Origin: Methylotenera_A aquatica
Lineage (GTDB): Bacteria > Pseudomonadota > Gammaproteobacteria > Burkholderiales > Methylophilaceae
DNA: 64,000 bases
Reading direction: 5' to 3'
Assembly: GCA_965601485.1 (NCBI GenBank)
Contig: OZ271846.1
Location: forward strand, 2,046,001 to 2,110,000
Shown: in pieces, positions 50,386-59,807 of the stretch
How positions within the stretch are numbered: the first letter of the stretch is position 1
Layout of the letters: every line of letters starts with the position of its first letter
Translations under genes and position numbers: made by a program
The notes under the pieces: model-generated
What the model saw: only the letters and a program-made list of their open reading frames with translations
Databases searched by the model: none
Told to the model about the DNA's origin: nothing

Positions 50386-51229
50386 CCGACTCATCATCGC
50401 GTGCCCAAAAGAATCGGTCTGGTATAAATTGCCCCATGCCAGGACGGAAGGCATTTTTCAGCGTTTGCCAAGTGTATTCTTGCGCTTCTTGAATTGCCTC
50501 TTCCATACTTAAACCATGCGCTAGGCAAGCCGCAATTGCGCTGGTTAAGGTGCAACCAGAGCCATGATAACTTCCTACAAGCCGCTCCCAGTGGTAAGCC
50601 TTTATTAAGCCACAGGCGCCTGATGGGCTGGTTCCGTAAAGCGAATTTACCACATCGGTGCTGCGCTCATGCGTGCCAGTAATTAGTACATATTCGGTAC
50701 CTAAATTCAATAGACGCTGCGCGGCCTCTTCCAGTGAAGTATGCAGAATTTCATCACCGTCATCCATAAAAGCTAGACGTCGCGCCTCTAAACTATTAGG
50801 GGTGATTAAAGTGGCTTGCGGAAATAATAATTCCGTCATTGCGGCTTGCATTTCTTCATTGGCCAATTCATCGCCCCGGCCAGAGGTTAAAATAGGATCA
50901 ATCAGCAAGGGTACATCAGGATAATCGGCCATAATTTCGGCAATAACCGCGATATTTTCAACGCTTCCCAGCAAGCCTAATTTGAAGGCTGAAACTTGTA
51001 TATCTTCTAAAATCGTGCGCGCTTGCTCATTAATAAAATCAGAATCTAGCGCCATCACGCTTTCCACACCCACGGTATCTTGCACAGTAATACCTGTTAC
51101 AACTGATAAAGGATGGCAACCAATACTGGCCAAAGCCAATATATCAGCCTGCAAACCCGCACCGCCGCTAGGGTCAGTGGCTGCAAAAGTAAGTACGGTT
51201 GGCGGGGTAGGTGTCATGGCTTTAGTCAT
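50351..51229 (-). CDS. thiD: Hydroxymethylpyrimidine/phosphomethylpyrimidine kinase
   Basis: 292 residues. ThiD phosphorylates HMP and HMP-P for thiamine synthesis. Ribokinase-fold motifs: VLTFAATDPSGGAGLQADIL near the N-terminus, VVTGITVQDTVGV, and the anion-hole block LVGSYHGSGCTLTSAIAACL near the C-terminus, which includes the catalytic Cys/Gly turn GSGCT. Its end overlaps thiE by about 35 bases in another frame. No riboswitch is visible upstream (51230-51327), in contrast to thiC. Confidence 0.94.
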   Translation of the reverse strand: MTKAMTPTPPTVLTFAATDPSGGAGLQADILALASIGCHPLSVVTGITVQDTVGVESVMALDSDFINEQARTILEDIQVSAFKLGLLGSVENIAVIAEIMADYPDVPLLIDPILTSGRGDELANEEMQAAMTELLFPQATLITPNSLEARRLAFMDDGDEILHTSLEEAAQRLLNLGTEYVLITGTHERSTDVVNSLYGTSPSGACGLIKAYHWERLVGSYHGSGCTLTSAIAACLAHGLSMEEAIQEAQEYTWQTLKNAFRPGMGQFIPDRFFWARDDESDGNEKVPFIQH

Positions 51230-51327
51230 TTGAAAAATAATATTATTTTAACGTAATTAAGAACATATAGCTCCTAACATGTATCTTGCTTCTAGAGATA
51301 ACTAAATAATAGGAAAGCCATACCAGA

Positions 51328-53559
51328 TTAAAATTCTAATGGATCAATATCCAAGCTCCAGCGTACTTTTGTTGCAATTGGTAGCGCCCGCATTTTCGGC
51401 ATCCATTCTTTTAGTAAGCGCTGTAATGCAGCACGGGTATTAGCTTGAAGCAGCACTTGCGCACGCTCCATGCTCTTAAGCCTTTCCATCTGCGAACGAA
51501 TTGGGTCATATATCATGACATCCGTTTTTATGTCGTTTGCGATTTTAAGTGCTTGATTTAAAAATTGCCCAACCAAACTAAAATGATTGGCCTCTGCGCG
51601 TAGTAATGCAAAAAAACATGTGGGCGGAAATTGCATCACACGCCGCTCTTGCAAGAGCTCATCTGCAAAACTGGCGTAATCTTGCGCGCGGAGGGCATTA
51701 AATAACGCATGTTGCGGAAAAGCAGTTTGAATCAATACTTGCCCTGCTTTATCGGCTCGCCCAGCTCGGCCTGCCACTTGCATCAGCTGCGCAAATAAGC
51801 GCTCACCGGCGCGAAAATCCGGACTATATAAAGCACCATCAAGATCAATCACACCAACTAAAGTCAGATTCGGAAAATCATGCCCTTTGGCCAACATTTG
51901 TGTGCCAACTAAAATATCGATTTCTTGATTATGCACTTGCGTTAATAAATCGGTCAGCGCATTTTTATTGTTCATGCTGTCACGATCCACGCGCGCAATT
52001 CTAGCGCTCGGCAGCAAAGTTTGCAGGGTTTGCTCTAAACGCTGCGTGGCATGACCTAAAGGGCGCATATCGGCATTGCCGCAGCTTGGGCATTGTAATG
52101 GGATTTTTTGCTCAAGCCCGCAATGATGGCATTTAAGTCTTTTTTGGCTTAAATGCACCACCAAACGCGCAGAACAACGCGTGCAAGGCGCCACCCACTG
52201 GCAAGCATTACAATGCAAAACTGGCGCGTAGCCACGACGATTGATAAACAATAAGCTTTGCTCACTTTTAGTTAAGCGCTCTTGCAGAGCTTTTACTAGT
52301 AAGGGTGAAAGCCCATTTTCAGTCGGTGATTTTGCAACATCAATACAATAAATATCGGGCAGCGCCGCATTTTCAACCGCTCTTTTAGCTAACGTAAGTA
52401 ATCCATATTGCTGCTTCTGCTGAGTCTTTTGGTCATCTGCTGGCTGATTAGTCGCATTAAACCAAGTTTCTAATGATGGGGTCGCACTACCTAAAATAAT
52501 CGGGATGTTGAGTTGCTTAGCACGCACCATCGCCACATCACGCGCATGGTAACGCATACCATCTTGTTGCTTGTAAGAGCCATCATGCTCCTCATCCATC
52601 ACAATCATTTTTAACTGTGGCATGGGTGTAAATACACTTAAGCGGGTGCCAATCACAATTTTAGCCGCCCCAGAACTAGCCGCCAACCAATTTTGTAAAC
52701 GCTCACTTTCGCTTAAATTGCTGTGTAATGTGACTAATGGAAATTGACTTAGGCGGCTTCTAAAACGCGCCTCTAGTTGTGGCGTTAAATTGATTTCTGG
52801 CACCAAAACTAACACCTGCGCGCCCATTCCCTGTGCATTTTTTTCGCTTAATACTCGCTGCAAAATCTGAATATATACCTCTGTTTTGCCACTACCTGTT
52901 ACGCCATACAATAGCCAAGGCTTAAAATTGTGAGTGAGCGCTAACACACATTTAATTGCCTTTTTCTGCTCAACATTTAATGTAGGTTCAACTGCCGATG
53001 TTGGCAGAGATGCTTTTACGGCAGTGACTTCATACGCTGTCACAATGTTTAACCTTGTTAATTCCCTAATTGCTTTGCGCCAAGTAGCAGAGATTAATGC
53101 CAATTCAGACTCTGTAACTTCTTGTTTTGATTGCAGCGCCGTCAACATGAGTTGCATTACCACTTTTTTAGGTGAAACTAACGCCATATCGGCATTTTCT
53201 GTTAATCGATACGCAAACATTTTGCGTGAAACGGCTGGCTTAATTTGACGCAAACGCAACGGTAAGGTTGAAATTAAAGCCTGTCCTAATGGGTAGTGAT
53301 AATAGTCGGCGCAAAAATTTAATAATTTAAAGCTTGGGCTATCGATTAGCACCTCATCAAATACATTACTGACTGCTTTTAATTTTTCAATTGGATAGTC
53401 CGATTGATTGCTAATGGCAACGATAATACCGATTAGATTTCGGCCAGCAAATGACACAACAACGCGGTTTCCCAGCTGCGCATTAAAGCCACCGCTAAGA
53501 TAATCAAATAATCGATTAATCGGTACATCTAAAGCAATTTTTAAAATAACTGGCGGCAT
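51328..53559 (-). CDS. priA: Primosomal protein N' (replication restart helicase)
   Basis: 743 residues, full length. PriA restarts stalled forks. The N-terminal DNA-binding domain begins LDVPINRLFDYLSGGF. Walker A is LLYGVTGSGKTEVYIQ, the DEEH box is KMIVMDEEHDGSYKQQDGMR. The zinc-binding insert has eight cysteines in CNACQWVAPCTRC and CHHCGLEQKIPLQCPSCG. Motif V/VI: LVGTQMLAKGHDFPNLTLVG and QVAGRAGRADKAGQVLIQT. It diverges from argS. Confidence 0.96.
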   Translation of the reverse strand: MPPVILKIALDVPINRLFDYLSGGFNAQLGNRVVVSFAGRNLIGIIVAISNQSDYPIEKLKAVSNVFDEVLIDSPSFKLLNFCADYYHYPLGQALISTLPLRLRQIKPAVSRKMFAYRLTENADMALVSPKKVVMQLMLTALQSKQEVTESELALISATWRKAIRELTRLNIVTAYEVTAVKASLPTSAVEPTLNVEQKKAIKCVLALTHNFKPWLLYGVTGSGKTEVYIQILQRVLSEKNAQGMGAQVLVLVPEINLTPQLEARFRSRLSQFPLVTLHSNLSESERLQNWLAASSGAAKIVIGTRLSVFTPMPQLKMIVMDEEHDGSYKQQDGMRYHARDVAMVRAKQLNIPIILGSATPSLETWFNATNQPADDQKTQQKQQYGLLTLAKRAVENAALPDIYCIDVAKSPTENGLSPLLVKALQERLTKSEQSLLFINRRGYAPVLHCNACQWVAPCTRCSARLVVHLSQKRLKCHHCGLEQKIPLQCPSCGNADMRPLGHATQRLEQTLQTLLPSARIARVDRDSMNNKNALTDLLTQVHNQEIDILVGTQMLAKGHDFPNLTLVGVIDLDGALYSPDFRAGERLFAQLMQVAGRAGRADKAGQVLIQTAFPQHALFNALRAQDYASFADELLQERRVMQFPPTCFFALLRAEANHFSLVGQFLNQALKIANDIKTDVMIYDPIRSQMERLKSMERAQVLLQANTRAALQRLLKEWMPKMRALPIATKVRWSLDIDPLEF

Positions 53560-53749
53560 TTGAATATGGGGGATGCGTTATGTGTCATATTAGGAACAAG
53601 TAATTGTTAGCTAAGTTACTAAAATTAAAAGGTAAGTCATATGTAACAGTATCTCAATTTTAATCAGTAACTCAGGATTTAAAATCTCGCTTGAGTTAAA
53701 ATACTTGCTCTGTAAAAATTAACCTCTATTTTAGAAAGCATCCGTTTTT

Positions 53750-55408
53750 TTGAAAGCTCATTTATCCTCTTTATTAACGCAAGCGGCCACCAAAATTGGT
53801 GCAGATACCTCACAGATTAATTTAATAATTGAGCGCCCAAAATCGGCTGAGCATGGCGATTTTTCCAGCAATTTAGCCATGATGTTGGCTAAACCACTGC
53901 GTAAAAACCCGCGTGAGCTAGCCTCCAGTTTAATCAATGCGTTGCCACAAAGCGAATATATTGTAAAAGTAGAAATCGCAGGGGCGGGATTTATTAATTT
54001 CTTTTTAAACGCGCAATCTAAACAAAGCGTGATTAGTGAAATTTTGCAGCAAGGCGCTCAATTTGGGCGCAATGATTCGGGTAAAAATGAGAAAGTACAA
54101 GTGGAGTTTGTGTCTGCAAACCCAACAGGACCATTGCATGTTGGGCATGGTCGCGGTGCAGCGGTAGGCGATTGCTTGGCTCGATTACTAGATGCTAACG
54201 GTTGGGACGTAACGCGCGAATTTTATTACAACGATGCAGGTGCACAAATTGATAATCTGCTGATTTCTGTATTGGCGCGGGCTAAAGGTATTGCCACCGA
54301 CGACATCAGCTTTCCAGAAAATGGTTATCGTGGTGATTATATAGTGGATATTGCCAATGCCTATTTGGCAAAAAGTACAATATCGGCGGATGATAGGCAA
54401 GTGACTGCCAGTGGTGATCTAGATGATATCGAATCAGTGCGCGCTTTTGCGGTGGCGTATTTGCGGCAAGAGCAAGATTTAGACTTAAAAGCTTTTCAAA
54501 TTAAATTTGACGTTTTTTCGCTTGAAAGCGCCCTGTACTGTACAGGTAAAGTAGAGAATACTGTACAAAATTTAATTAAAAGTGGCCATACCTACGAACA
54601 AGACAATGCGCTTTGGCTAAAAACCACAGATTTTGGGGATGATAAAGACCGCGTAATGCGCAAAACAGATGGAGGCTACACTTATTTTGTACCCGATGTG
54701 GCCTACCATTTAGATAAATGGAATCGCGGCTTTGTGCGTGTGATTAATGAGCAGGGCGCTGATCACCATAGCACGATTAACCGCGTGCGTGCTGGCTTGC
54801 AGGCTTTAGATGTGGGCATCCCACCCGCTTGGCCAGATTACGTATTGCACCAAATGGTGACAGTGATGCGTGGCGGCGAGGAAGTCAAACTGTCTAAACG
54901 CGCTGGTAGCTATGTTACTTTGCGTGATTTAATTGATGAAGTAGGCTGTGACGCAACGCGCTACTTTTTGGCAGCGCGCCGTGCCGATTCACAATTAGTA
55001 TTTGATATTGATTTAGCGCGCGCGCAAACCAATGATAATCCTGTGTATTACATTCAATACGCACACGCCCGTATTAACAGCGTACTAACACAATGGAACG
55101 GCGAAATAGACTGCTTAAAACAAGCGAATTTAAGCCCCTTAAATATGCCAAATGAAACAAAATTGTTGCAGCGTTTAGGGGAGTACCCTGAAGTGGTCCG
55201 CAGTGCCGCGACTGAATTGGCACCTCACACCATTGCCAATTATTTAAAAGAATGTGCCGCTGATTTGCACAGTTATTATAATGATACAAAATTTTTAGTG
55301 GATGATGCGACAACTAAACTAGCTCGAATGGCGTTAATTGCAGCAACACAACAGGTGCTCAAAAATGGCTTAAATTTGCTTGGTGTGAGCGCACCCAATA
55401 AAATGTAA
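53750..55408 (+). CDS. argS: Arginyl-tRNA synthetase
   Basis: 552 residues from a TTG codon at 53750; no ATG is available near the start, and the upstream frame is not protein-like, so the TTG start stands. HIGH-type motif: ANPTGPLHVGHGRGAAVGD (HVGH). KMSKS-like motif: VKLSKRAGSYVTLRDL. The N-terminal additional domain (Add1, tRNA D-loop binding) and a C-terminal anticodon domain with LARMALIAATQQVLKNGLNL are present. Length usual (about 550-580). First gene of argS-SPOR-dsbA-SDR. Confidence 0.95.
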   Translation: MKAHLSSLLTQAATKIGADTSQINLIIERPKSAEHGDFSSNLAMMLAKPLRKNPRELASSLINALPQSEYIVKVEIAGAGFINFFLNAQSKQSVISEILQQGAQFGRNDSGKNEKVQVEFVSANPTGPLHVGHGRGAAVGDCLARLLDANGWDVTREFYYNDAGAQIDNLLISVLARAKGIATDDISFPENGYRGDYIVDIANAYLAKSTISADDRQVTASGDLDDIESVRAFAVAYLRQEQDLDLKAFQIKFDVFSLESALYCTGKVENTVQNLIKSGHTYEQDNALWLKTTDFGDDKDRVMRKTDGGYTYFVPDVAYHLDKWNRGFVRVINEQGADHHSTINRVRAGLQALDVGIPPAWPDYVLHQMVTVMRGGEEVKLSKRAGSYVTLRDLIDEVGCDATRYFLAARRADSQLVFDIDLARAQTNDNPVYYIQYAHARINSVLTQWNGEIDCLKQANLSPLNMPNETKLLQRLGEYPEVVRSAATELAPHTIANYLKECAADLHSYYNDTKFLVDDATTKLARMALIAATQQVLKNGLNLLGVSAPNKM

Positions 55409-55446
55409 CTCCAATAAAAACAACAAAGTAATATTAAGGAATAAAA

Positions 55447-56064
55447 ATGAGTAAAGATTACAAGCCCACCCCAAAAATAAGTAGCAGTAGCAAAGGCAAC
55501 CCGTTTTTTTCAGGCTTGCTAATAGGCTTATTAATAGGCGTTGGTTTATCACTTGCCGTAACCATGTACATTAAAGGCTCTGAAAGCCCATTTAGTGAGA
55601 AAAAATCCATTTCAAACAATGGAGAAATGCTTTCTGAAAAACTGCCGAAGCAAGAAATAGCTACTGAAAGCGCTTTGCCTTCAGAGGAAAACCCTGACGA
55701 AACAGCGCAAAATAAAGCCAATAATCAATTTGATTTTTATACGATTTTGCCCGAAACTGAAAGTACGGTCACTGAGCAAGAAGTAAAAGACAGTACATTA
55801 ACCGTTAAAAAAGACAATTATTTCTTGCAAATTGGTGCTTTTCAAGATGAAGCCGATGCGGATAATATGAAAGCCGAGCTTGCGCTACAAGGCTTTGAAG
55901 CCGTTGTGCAAACTGCGACGATTCCTGAAAAAGGCGCTTGGCATCGCGTACGTGTTGGACCACTAAGTGATATTAACCAAATTAATAAAATTAGAAGCGA
56001 GTTAACCACTGGCGGTTTTAATACCGATTTAATCAAAGTGCATACTGAAACTAAATCAAATTAG
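55447..56064 (+). CDS. SPOR-domain protein
   Basis: 205 residues. A short cytoplasmic N-terminus is followed by one membrane helix (FFSGLLIGLLIGVGLSLAVT, residues 21-40), an acidic linker and a SPOR peptidoglycan-binding domain (DNYFLQIGAFQDEADADNMK, AELALQGFEAVVQTATIPEK, WHRVRVGPLSDINQINKIRS). SPOR domains bind denuded glycan at the division septum, and FtsN/DedD have the same architecture. argS next to a SPOR protein is common in betaproteobacteria. taagga upstream of the ATG. Confidence 0.9.
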   Translation: MSKDYKPTPKISSSSKGNPFFSGLLIGLLIGVGLSLAVTMYIKGSESPFSEKKSISNNGEMLSEKLPKQEIATESALPSEENPDETAQNKANNQFDFYTILPETESTVTEQEVKDSTLTVKKDNYFLQIGAFQDEADADNMKAELALQGFEAVVQTATIPEKGAWHRVRVGPLSDINQINKIRSELTTGGFNTDLIKVHTETKSN

Positions 56065-56164
56065 CCTCACCTAATAATTTGTCATCTGAATCGTTTATTA
56101 TGCGTTGTTTGTCATAGTTTGCTGTATCAAAAATAAATTTTTAAAGTCATCTAGGAATTACCCC

Positions 56165-56824
56165 ATGAAAAAATATTTAAGCCTATTAATGTTATTGTTA
56201 AGCACTTCTGTTTTGGCGGAAGCGCCAAAACCAGGTGCTGAGTTTGACGCGGTTGCGCAACCTATCACCACCGATGTGGCTGGCAAGATTGAGGTAATGG
56301 AAGTGTTTTGGTATGGCTGCATTCATTGCTACCAAATGGAAGTACCTTTAAACGCCTGGGTTAAAAAATTACCAGCTGACGTTTATTTTAAACGTATGCC
56401 AGCCTTACCACGCGCCGATTGGGCACCAATGGCCAAAGCTTTCTTTGCGATGGAAACATTAGGCTTACAAGAAAAATTGCATACGCAATTATTTGAAGCG
56501 GTCCACAAACAAAAAGTGCTTAACCCAACAGATGAAAAAGCAGCTATTGACTGGGTAACAAAAGCCAGCGGCATGGATAAACTTCAAGTAGAGCAAGCCT
56601 TTAAATCTTTCACAATCAACACTAATTTAAATCGCGCTGCTCAAATTTTCCGCTCATCTGGCGCAACAGGCGTACCTAGCTTAATCATTGATGGCAAATT
56701 TATCACTTCTAGCACCATGAGCGGTGGAAATGCTGAAGCGCTTAAAGTATCTGATTACATTATTGAGAATGTGCGTAAAGAAAAAGCCATGCAAACTACA
56801 AAGGCACCCGCTACAAAAAAGTAG
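56165..56824 (+). CDS. dsbA: Periplasmic thiol:disulfide interchange protein DsbA
   Basis: 219 residues from ATG 56165 (tagga eight bases upstream; earlier in-frame starts rejected). The signal peptide is MKKYLSLLMLLLSTSVLA. The thioredoxin-fold active site is MEVFWYGCIHCYQME (C-I-H-C), and the cis-proline loop is ATGVPSLIIDGKF. It oxidises cysteines of exported proteins. The stop is immediately after a run of six A's. If one A were added the frame would continue for 25 more codons through a Lys/Ala-rich tail (VEAANKAKAAPKKKVLLKKT) to TAG 56896-56898. So the C-terminus may have been shortened by a single-base change. Confidence 0.92.
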   Translation: MKKYLSLLMLLLSTSVLAEAPKPGAEFDAVAQPITTDVAGKIEVMEVFWYGCIHCYQMEVPLNAWVKKLPADVYFKRMPALPRADWAPMAKAFFAMETLGLQEKLHTQLFEAVHKQKVLNPTDEKAAIDWVTKASGMDKLQVEQAFKSFTINTNLNRAAQIFRSSGATGVPSLIIDGKFITSSTMSGGNAEALKVSDYIIENVRKEKAMQTTKAPATKK

Positions 56825-56968
56825 AGGCGGCCAACAAGGCCAAAGCAGCACCTAAGAAAAAAGTCTTACTTAAAAAGACGATATTGATTAAAAGCTAGCT
56901 GTTTTATTTAGCAACAAACCCGCTAATGTCTATATACAGCTGGTTTTTACGCGCTACAATTTATGCTT

Positions 56969-57772
56969 ATGAAAATTTTTATCACAGGTGCCTCCAGTGG
57001 TATTGGCTATGCGTTAGCCAATGAGTATGCCCGACGTTACTCTAACAGCAATTGCATTATTGGCATAGCTGCCAGACGAAGTGATCACTTACACGAGTTA
57101 GCCGATAGTCTACAAAACCAGTATCACATCACCTGTTGTATTTACCCTTTAGATGTGCGCGATAGCTTAGCCTGCCAATTAGCCGCCCAAGATTTTATAG
57201 GCAAATTTGGCGCGCCTAATTTGGTAATCGCCAGCGCAGGCGTTAGCCGCGGCACCTTAACAGAATGTCGAGAAGATATCCCCGCTTTTCAAGCCGTGAT
57301 GGATATCAATGTGATGGGCATGGTGCATACTTTTCAGCCTTTTATCGCCGCCATGAAGCAGGCCGCCGCTAACGGTGAAAGCGCACGAATGGTTGGCGTA
57401 GCCAGTGTGGCAGGCATACGCGGCATACCCGGCAGCGCCGCCTACAGCGCCAGCAAATCAGCGGTAATTACCTATTGCGAAAGTCTGCGTGCCGAAGTGC
57501 AACACTACAATATTGCCGTTAGCACCATTGCACCTGGTTATATTCGCACCCCTATGACAGAAATTAACCAATATAAAATGCCATTTTTGATGGACGCCGA
57601 TGAGTTTGCCCACAAGTTTGCCGATGCCGTTGAAAACAAAACACGCTATCAAGTTATTCCCTGGCAAATGGGAATCATCGCTAAGATAATGCGCTTAATA
57701 CCTGCGCGTTTATGGGATTATCTCATGAAAAACGCGCCACATAAAAAGCGCATTGAATGGGATTGGTTGTAA
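56969..57772 (+). CDS. Short-chain dehydrogenase/reductase
   Basis: 267 residues from ATG 56969 (ATG 56963 is the alternative). Classical SDR: the cofactor motif MKIFITGASSGIGYALANEY (TGxxxGIG) is at the N-terminus, NVMGMV and VASVAGIRGIPGSAAYSASK hold the catalytic Ser, Tyr and Lys (YSASK), and PGYIRTPMTE follows. A C-terminal amphipathic segment (GIIAKIMRLIPARLWDYLMK) suggests membrane association. Substrate unknown. Last gene of the argS run. Confidence 0.9.
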   Translation: MKIFITGASSGIGYALANEYARRYSNSNCIIGIAARRSDHLHELADSLQNQYHITCCIYPLDVRDSLACQLAAQDFIGKFGAPNLVIASAGVSRGTLTECREDIPAFQAVMDINVMGMVHTFQPFIAAMKQAAANGESARMVGVASVAGIRGIPGSAAYSASKSAVITYCESLRAEVQHYNIAVSTIAPGYIRTPMTEINQYKMPFLMDADEFAHKFADAVENKTRYQVIPWQMGIIAKIMRLIPARLWDYLMKNAPHKKRIEWDWL

Positions 57773-57791
57773 CAAATAAGACTTAGTCATT

Positions 57792-57818
57792 CGTCAATCC
57801 CTTATTGACGGGAATCCA
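57792..57818 (-). repeat. 27-bp palindromic repeat, intergenic copy
   Basis: On the minus strand: tggattcccgtcaataaggg then attgacg. Same type as the copy inside the pseudouridine synthase gene (28872-28898). It lies in the 197-bp gap between converging SDR and ettA genes, where no other feature is visible. Confidence 0.55.
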
Positions 57819-57969
57819 GGCAAGCACCTCATTAGACAATGCAACAAAAACAAAGCGTTTACCCTATAAAACATTGTCTCTGTCATACAGGATACTCACT
57901 AAATACTAAACCCCTGACTGAATAACGGCCTCCACTGTTATGACGTGGCTTACAAAGCTGTAAACTTAA

Positions 57970-59634
57970 CTATCGAGTAATTGGTTTATAACGAATGCGT
58001 TTTGGTTTAGCGCCTTCTTCTCCAAGTCGTTTTTTCTTATCAGCCTCATACTCCTGATAATTGCCGTTAAAAAACGCCCATTGCGATTCGCCTTCTGCCG
58101 CCAAAATATGGGTAGCTATACGGTCCAAGAACCATCTATCATGCGAAATCACCAATACGCAACCAGCAAACTCCAGCAAGGCGTCTTCTAACGCGCGCAA
58201 GGTTTCTACATCCAAATCGTTGGATGGCTCATCCAGTAGCAATACATTGCCGCCAGAAATAAGCGTCTTAGCTAAATGCAAACGTCCGCGCTCACCGCCA
58301 GAAAGTTGGCCGACGATTTTTTGCTGGTCGCCGCCTTTGAAATTAAATCTTCCAATATAAGCTCTTGAAGGCGTTTCATAACGGCCAACCGTCAAGATAT
58401 CTGAACCGTTGGCGATTTCTTCAAACACCGTTTTGGTATTGCCCAAATCGTCACGGCTTTGGTCTACATAGGCCAATTTTACCGTTTGACCTATATTCAC
58501 TTCGCCGCTATCTGGCGTTTCTAAGCCCATAATCATTTTAAATAAGGTGGATTTACCCGCGCCGTTCGGGCCGATAATGCCGACAATAGCACCTGCTGGG
58601 ACGCTAAAGCTTAAATTATCAATTAATAATCTATCTTTAAACGCTTTGGTGACGTTATTAAATTCAATCACTTGATCGCCCAATCGCTCGCCAGCTGGGA
58701 TAAAAATCTCCTGCGTTTCATTACGTTTTTGGTATTCGGCGCTGGCGAGCTCTTCATAACGTGCAATACGCGATTTACTTTTGGCTTGGCGCGCTTTTGG
58801 GTTTTGCCGCACCCATTCTAGCTCGGTGTTTAAGGCTTTACGGCGTGAGGATTCTTGCGATTCTTCTAACGCCAAACGCGCTTGTTTTTGATCTAGCCAG
58901 CTTGAGTAATTGCCTTTCCAAGGAATACCATGGCCTCGGTCTAGCTCTAAAATCCATTCGGCGGCGTTATCTAAAAAGTATCGATCATGCGTTACCGCCA
59001 CCACCGTGCCTGTGAATCTCACCAAAAATTGCTCTAACCACTCCACCGATTCAGCATCCAAATGGTTGGTTGGCTCATCCAACAGCAACATATCGGGTTT
59101 GGATAATAGCAATTTGCACAACGCCACGCGGCGTTTTTCGCCACCTGATAATGGGCCTATTTTGGCATCCCAAGGTGGTAAGCGCAGCGCATCGGCAGCA
59201 ATCTCTAGCTGCGTACTTAAGTCACTCCCGCTGGCAGCGATAATATTTTCCCACTTGGCTTGTTCTTCCGCCAGCTTGTCAAAATCGGCATCTGGCTCAG
59301 CATAAGCCGCATAAACAGCCTCTAGCATCACCTGAGCTTGCATCACTTCACCCATGCCGCTTTCTACTTCTTCGCGCACGGTTTTTTCGGCATCCAATTG
59401 CGGCTCTTGCGGCAAATAGCCTATGGTCATATTGGGCTGCCATTGCACTTCGCCCTCAAACTCTTTATCGGCATTGGCCATAATGCGCAACACGGTAGAT
59501 TTACCAGAGCCGTTTAAACCCAGTAAACCAATTTTTGCACCTGGAAAAAAAGACAACGAAATATCTTTGATGATTTGCCGTTTTGGCGGCACGATTTTGC
59601 TCACGCGGAGCATAGACATTACATATTGAGCCAT
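57970..59634 (-). CDS. ettA: Energy-dependent translational throttle protein EttA (ABC-F ATPase)
   Basis: 554 residues. Two ATP-binding cassettes on one chain: Walker A LLGLNGSGKSTVLRI (first) and IIGPNGAGKSTLFKM (second), signature LSGGEKRRVALCKLLL and LSGGERGRLHLAKTLI, Walker B MLLLDEPTNHLDAESVEWLE and VLLLDEPSNDLDVETLRALE. A P-site tRNA-interaction linker lies between them. There are no membrane helices. EttA gates entry of ribosomes into elongation in response to ADP/ATP. Full length. Confidence 0.95.
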   Translation of the reverse strand: MAQYVMSMLRVSKIVPPKRQIIKDISLSFFPGAKIGLLGLNGSGKSTVLRIMANADKEFEGEVQWQPNMTIGYLPQEPQLDAEKTVREEVESGMGEVMQAQVMLEAVYAAYAEPDADFDKLAEEQAKWENIIAASGSDLSTQLEIAADALRLPPWDAKIGPLSGGEKRRVALCKLLLSKPDMLLLDEPTNHLDAESVEWLEQFLVRFTGTVVAVTHDRYFLDNAAEWILELDRGHGIPWKGNYSSWLDQKQARLALEESQESSRRKALNTELEWVRQNPKARQAKSKSRIARYEELASAEYQKRNETQEIFIPAGERLGDQVIEFNNVTKAFKDRLLIDNLSFSVPAGAIVGIIGPNGAGKSTLFKMIMGLETPDSGEVNIGQTVKLAYVDQSRDDLGNTKTVFEEIANGSDILTVGRYETPSRAYIGRFNFKGGDQQKIVGQLSGGERGRLHLAKTLISGGNVLLLDEPSNDLDVETLRALEDALLEFAGCVLVISHDRWFLDRIATHILAAEGESQWAFFNGNYQEYEADKKKRLGEEGAKPKRIRYKPITR

Positions 59635-59747
59635 AGCAATAACTTAAATATTTAAAAGAATGAAAGCTTAACAGAAAGCAGGGTTAACTGGTAAGCAGGG
59701 CAGGCTTGCTAAAAGGTATAATGCAAGCACTTTAATGAAAGAATGCA

Positions 59748-59807
59748 ATGGCAACTACTTTTGGCGCGCGCAATAGCGCTTATACTGGAGGCGCGCAATG
59801 GCGCTAA
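59748..59807 (+). CDS. Possible 19-residue leader peptide of yaeQ
   Basis: ATG 59748, MATTFGARNSAYTGGAQWR, TAA 59805-59807. Its end overlaps the yaeQ start, and the yaeQ ribosome-binding site (ggagg) lies inside it. A TATAAT at 59717-59722 could be the -10. Translation of the leader would therefore unfold or couple with yaeQ initiation. It includes two near-identical 15-bp words, gcgcgcaatagcgct (59766) and gcgcgcaatggcgct (59791), the second holding the yaeQ ATG. Confidence 0.3.
   Translation: MATTFGARNSAYTGGAQWR

Noticed and set aside
51230..51327. TPP riboswitch upstream of thiD
   Set aside because: The conserved ggggt, accctttgaacctgat and gtaggga blocks are absent.
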